A stretch of 37,544 nucleotides of DNA from Spirochaetota bacterium (GTDB lineage Bacteria; Spirochaetota; UBA4802; UBA5550): contig JAFGJX010000083.1 in assembly GCA_016928865.1 (NCBI GenBank), forward strand, positions 1-37,544. The letters are read 5' to 3'. Within the stretch, counting starts at the first letter, position 1. Each line of letters opens with the position of its first letter. Of the stretch, positions 34,188 through 37,544 are shown piece after piece. The position numbers and the translations under genes were made by a program. The notes beneath the pieces are model-generated. The model did no database searches. It saw only the letters and a program-made list of their open reading frames with translations, and was not told the DNA's origin.

Positions 34188-34393
34188 CCTCTTATGCCAA
34201 AACACAATAAAACCGACATTTTTATTAGACACTTCCATAAAAAATCTGTATTATTAATGGTTCGGGCTGAAATGCCGGTACACGTCGGGTAACATACTAT
34301 AAATTTGAATACCAAATGCTGCGTGGAGATAAATATTGAATTGCGCTATTGATCAAACTGGATAACTATTGGCATTAATAGCAGGATCCTGCG

Positions 34394-36142
34394 ATGACTT
34401 TACACAAACATCCTACATCAAAGATCTGCATGATCTGGTTTGCATGGATAGCGGTGTGCGGCACGGCACTATCGGCCAGTCCTCTCAACGAAGAGAGAGG
34501 CATTATGCCCAATCAGAGCGCGGAGTATGTGCGTACCCAGAGCAGGAACGCCAGCATAGAGGCGGATGCGGCTTTTTATAACCCGGCCGGATTGGCTTTC
34601 ATGCTGAATGGCGGTATATATCTTATGCTGAGCGTCATGAACGAATACCGGGAGCAATCCACGACTACCGGCATATGGGGGCTTCAGGGAGCAGACGCGT
34701 ATAATCCGTCAGCGATGATAAGCCGCTACATAGACAGGGGCGAGTATTCGGCCAGGCTGATGACAACCATGCCCACCGGCCTCACTTTCATTTATAAAAG
34801 AGAAAACTGGGCTGTCTTTTCCTATTATTCACTTCTGCAGCACACTCCCGGCCTGACCCTCTCCCGCGGGCTCTCATCCCTTGACCGGGCAACGGTTGCC
34901 TATAACGCGGTCATGGCTTCGCGGCTATCGCAGCAGCTGGCCTATATCGCAGGCAGCAGCTACCTGGACCGGAACCAGACAGATATCGGCGTAACCGTCG
35001 GCGGGACATTCGCTCCGATTGACTGGCTGTCCCAGTCCCTTGCGGTCAGGTATATCTACCTGAAGTCAGGCACCGTCCTGGCCCACTACCCGGTTGATGT
35101 TGCCTACACGGGCGGCATATCGGGCAACAGCTACCAGAGCCTGACATACATCGACACCGGATTGAAGGGCCACGGCGCCGGCATCATCGCCGGGCTCGAC
35201 TTCAGGCCGGGCGAGGACATCAACATCGGCCTGCGGCTCGAATATTACCCGCCCATGGCCGCAGTCAAAAAAACGAACCGCTTCATAGCCAACCCGGTGC
35301 TGGCGCAGTCCGGACAGCTCAACCTGTTCTGCGACAGCATATGGCCGCTGGTCATCAACGACCGTCTCGGCGGCATTATGGGGAACGTGCTGAACTTCGC
35401 GCTGATGGATTCACGAACGCTCTCGAACATCGGCAACAGGCTCAAGGTGACCCACCCACCCTCCCTCTCAGTCGGTTTCTCCTACCTGGCAAGGAAGGTG
35501 GTGAAGCTTACCACTTCTGCGGATATAACATTCCCCCGGGCCCGCGACCTCGACGGCCGCGAAAACGACTGGAACTTCGTTGGATACCGGCTGGGCCAGA
35601 GCGTGGAATGGATTATCAACAAGTGGGCCGATGTCAGTGTCGGCTATTCATATCACGATTACGGAATAAAACCGGGGAAACGCGCCGAGTATGAAACGCT
35701 CCTTCCGGCCCATACCGTGGGCGCGGGCTTCACCGTCAGGATACTGGACTTCGTGAACCTGACCGGGGCCGGCTCCTACAGCTTTGAAACGCCCTGCCGC
35801 AGCAGCGGCATGGAGCTGATTCGCTCGTCGATGATGGGCGACCAGTTCATGTACGGGATGGTGCAGTCGCAGGAACACTCGGGCAGCCAGTGGCGTGTTG
35901 CGCTGGGCGCGACCTTTTCCATATTCCCGGTTTCCGCCGCCCACATCAAAAAGGCGGAGGAGCACTACTGGAAAGGGGTCTCTGATTATCTGGGGAACGA
36001 TATCGAAACGGCGCTTGATGAATTCAAGGCGGCGCGGTTTAACAACCTCTATTACCGCGACGTTTCAAAAAAGATCAGGGACCTCACGGAGCTAAAGCGG
36101 CTCATTGACAAAAACAGGGAAGAAGAAGAGCGGGGACGATGA
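34394..36142 (+). CDS. FadL/TodX-family outer-membrane protein with helical tail
   Basis: A 582-residue outer-membrane beta-barrel of the OmpP1/FadL/TodX transport family. Signal peptide about 1-28 (ending TALSA). The family hallmark ASIEADAAFYNPAGLAFM is at 53-70, near the N-terminal hatch; many alternating strands with aromatic ends follow. Family members pass hydrophobic compounds through the outer membrane. The barrel seems to end near ALGATFSIFP (about 503-512); then an unusual 65-residue helical extension, TPR-like (KKAEEHYWKGVSDYLGNDIE...), follows, where FadL proteins normally stop. AGGAT about eight bases before the ATG overlaps a GCAGGATCCTGC palindrome (34381-34392). The repeat lipoprotein gene follows 40 bases later. 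Confidence 0.82.
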   Translation: MTLHKHPTSKICMIWFAWIAVCGTALSASPLNEERGIMPNQSAEYVRTQSRNASIEADAAFYNPAGLAFMLNGGIYLMLSVMNEYREQSTTTGIWGLQGADAYNPSAMISRYIDRGEYSARLMTTMPTGLTFIYKRENWAVFSYYSLLQHTPGLTLSRGLSSLDRATVAYNAVMASRLSQQLAYIAGSSYLDRNQTDIGVTVGGTFAPIDWLSQSLAVRYIYLKSGTVLAHYPVDVAYTGGISGNSYQSLTYIDTGLKGHGAGIIAGLDFRPGEDINIGLRLEYYPPMAAVKKTNRFIANPVLAQSGQLNLFCDSIWPLVINDRLGGIMGNVLNFALMDSRTLSNIGNRLKVTHPPSLSVGFSYLARKVVKLTTSADITFPRARDLDGRENDWNFVGYRLGQSVEWIINKWADVSVGYSYHDYGIKPGKRAEYETLLPAHTVGAGFTVRILDFVNLTGAGSYSFETPCRSSGMELIRSSMMGDQFMYGMVQSQEHSGSQWRVALGATFSIFPVSAAHIKKAEEHYWKGVSDYLGNDIETALDEFKAARFNNLYYRDVSKKIRDLTELKRLIDKNREEEERGR

Positions 36143-36182
36143 TACCGGACAACATACCAGAAGCATGCCGGGGAGGTGCGCT

Positions 36183-37544
36183 ATGAAGACAATAATACAC
36201 TGCGCGATCATGATCTGCCTGATCGGCCTGACCGGGTGTAAAAATTACATCGAGGGGAACCGCGGCACACAGCTGCTGTACGCGGCCTTTTTCAGCACGG
36301 CGCCGGTGCTGAACCCGCTCGCCATCTCCGGCGTAACAACTAATTCCGTCACACTGGAACAGCCCACGCTTGCCGTGACAGGAAGTCCCGCGCCGTCGGT
36401 CGAAGCATACATCGGCCTGGACGACGGAAGCATGACGATTGCTGGAACCACGGTGACCGGCGCCATTGAAGGTCCTGTTGACGTATCAGGAGGCACCTAC
36501 CAGTTCCTGCTTCTGTCGCCGGACACCATTTACCGCATCTACGTCGTGGCGATAAACCCCAACGGCTATTCAGTCAGGACCATCACCCAGAGCACGTCGC
36601 ATATCGTGCCGGTGCTGTACCCCCTGGCGATGAGCATTCCGCCGACAACCAGTACGATAAACCTGGACCAGCCGACTTTCTCGACAGCGGGCAACCCCCT
36701 GCCGTCGGTCGAGGCGTATATCGGCTATGCCGGGGGAGCAACGCCCATATCCATAACACCGGCGGCCACCGGCTATACCGTGGCCAACGATCTCCAGGGC
36801 CCGGTGGACGTTTCCGCCGGCGGATGCCAGTTCAACGGCCTGGCGAGCAACACCCTCTACCGGGTTTACGTGGTGGCCCAGAACATGGATGTGAGCGGCA
36901 CCTACCACCAGTCGATCGAATTCATCGACCAGAGCACCTACGGGACAGCATCGGTCATGGACGCGTTGGTGACCACGACCATTCCGCCCACAACAGACAC
37001 AATAACACTGGACCAGCCGACTTTCTCAACCGCGGGCAACCCCCTGCCAGCGGTGAGCGCATATATCGGCGTGGACGGCTTCATTTCGGTCGCGGGAACC
37101 GCGGTGAGCGGCGCCACACAGGGACCGATAGACGTGTCATCAGCCGACTATACCTTCACCGGCCTGGCCAACGACACGACCTACCGGATCATCGTGGTGG
37201 CGCAGAACGTTATCGGTTCCTCGGTACAGCAGGCGACGCAGAGCACGGCGGGCATCGCTCCGGCGATGAACGCGCTGGTCACCACCACCATCCCGCCCAC
37301 AATTGACACGATAACCCTGGACCAGCCGACCTTTACCACCGGGGGCAACCCGGTCCCGACGGTGCGGGCCTATATCGGCATTGACGGATTCATATCGGTC
37401 GCGGGGACAGTAGTAAGCGGCGCGGACCAGGGACCGATCAACGTGGCATCGGCGGGGTACGCCTTCACCGGCCTGGTCAACGACACGACCTACCGGATCA
37501 TCGTGGTGGCGGAGAACACCTTCGGTTCCTCGGTACAGCAGGCG
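36183..37544 (+). CDS. Repeat lipoprotein with FN3-like modules, 3' end outside window
   Basis: A frame of 454 codons open to the window edge. The signal peptide ends LTGC (lipidated Cys 19). From about residue 45 on come repeats of about 103-115 residues: I-P-P-T-x-x-T-I-x-L-D-Q-P-T-F ... A-Y-I-G ... G-P-I-D-V ... F-x-G-L-x-N-x-T-x-Y-R-I-x-V-V-A-x-N. The Y-R-I-x-V-V-A-x-N strand is like fibronectin type III. Four copies are visible, the last incomplete. Copies 3 and 4 are nearly identical in DNA, period 309 bases. GGGAGG six bases before the ATG is a strong start. Probably a surface-exposed or periplasmic binding or adhesion protein, co-transcribed with the FadL-type porin; function unproven. 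Confidence 0.82.
   Translation, partial: MKTIIHCAIMICLIGLTGCKNYIEGNRGTQLLYAAFFSTAPVLNPLAISGVTTNSVTLEQPTLAVTGSPAPSVEAYIGLDDGSMTIAGTTVTGAIEGPVDVSGGTYQFLLLSPDTIYRIYVVAINPNGYSVRTITQSTSHIVPVLYPLAMSIPPTTSTINLDQPTFSTAGNPLPSVEAYIGYAGGATPISITPAATGYTVANDLQGPVDVSAGGCQFNGLASNTLYRVYVVAQNMDVSGTYHQSIEFIDQSTYGTASVMDALVTTTIPPTTDTITLDQPTFSTAGNPLPAVSAYIGVDGFISVAGTAVSGATQGPIDVSSADYTFTGLANDTTYRIIVVAQNVIGSSVQQATQSTAGIAPAMNALVTTTIPPTIDTITLDQPTFTTGGNPVPTVRAYIGIDGFISVAGTVVSGADQGPINVASAGYAFTGLVNDTTYRIIVVAENTFGSSVQQA

Larger units (their letters stand above)
33918..34393. other. AT-rich non-coding region with short repeats
   Basis: About 475 bases between two divergent genes. No credible gene is seen. It contains four TTTACTCTGAC repeats and two CGATAGTTATCGGTAG repeats (see the repeat entries), and TTGACG at 34026-34021 on the minus strand without a good -10. 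Confidence 0.6.

Overview
The window reads as a gene-dense, GC-rich chromosomal segment of a free-living Gram-negative-type (diderm) bacterium, most likely a spirochaete (Spirochaetota). The case rests on two 7TMR-DISM receptors (one with a SpoIIE-type phosphatase, one with an RsbW-type ATPase), several lipoproteins with relaxed lipoboxes, a FadL-type porin, and a bactofilin-yaaR-holB-ricT-metG gene string. This placement is inference; no rRNA, tRNA, CRISPR array, transposase gene or phage gene was found. Two genes run off the edges: an MFS transporter at the left and a repeat lipoprotein at the right.

Layout. 1-2981 (minus): a GH13 alpha-glucosidase followed by an MFS transporter. 3212-5332 (plus): 7TMR-DISM/SpoIIE phosphatase. 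5385-7122 (minus): two-subunit aconitase X, with a strong promoter that predicts a leaderless message. 7339-8808 (plus): TreT-like GT4 glycosyltransferase. 8876-10162 (minus): citrate synthase. 10163-10825: AT-rich gap holding a good sigma-70 promoter and a possibly structured leader. 10826-11929 (plus): membrane-anchored LysM/M23 peptidase. 12033-13157 (minus): Ste24-type M48 peptidase. 13220-17182 (minus): aryl-CoA ligase (paaK), tandem ACT protein, a 19-bp perfect hairpin, then iorA and iorB, an aromatic 2-keto-acid oxidation operon. 17334-18389 (minus): ketoacyl-synthase III homologue with a leader hairpin beside its ribosome binding site. 18556-21258 (minus): small lipoprotein plus a penicillin-acylase homologue that seems to lack its nucleophile. 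21399-23504 (minus): 7TMR-DISM/PAS/ATPase. 23585-24634 (minus): EIIA/zinc-ribbon fusion and a Cys-rich DUF6485-type protein.

24798-32137 (plus) is the housekeeping block: bactofilin, YaaR, DNA polymerase III delta', RicT/PSP1, methionyl-tRNA synthetase, YfcE-type phosphoesterase, an unknown two-TM protein and RhlE helicase. Its core order resembles yaaR-holB-yaaT-metS of Bacillus. 32199-34393 is visibly AT-richer: a three-repeat lipoprotein on the minus strand and a non-coding stretch with four copies of a TTTACTCTGAC repeat. 34394-37544 (plus) holds a FadL-family porin with an extra helical tail and a lipoprotein of about 103-residue FN3-like repeats.

How the genes may work together: paaK/ACT/iorAB should turn aromatic 2-keto acids into aryl-CoA and then, or in reverse, exchange with free acid plus ATP. 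The two 7TMR-DISM proteins have the opposing output domains of a partner-switching circuit, although no STAS-domain partner is encoded here. No single obviously new defence or biosynthetic system was found. The best leads are the degenerate acylase cassette, the EIIA/zinc-ribbon fusion, the ferredoxin-less IorA with its intra-operon hairpin, and the repeat-rich AT-rich region.
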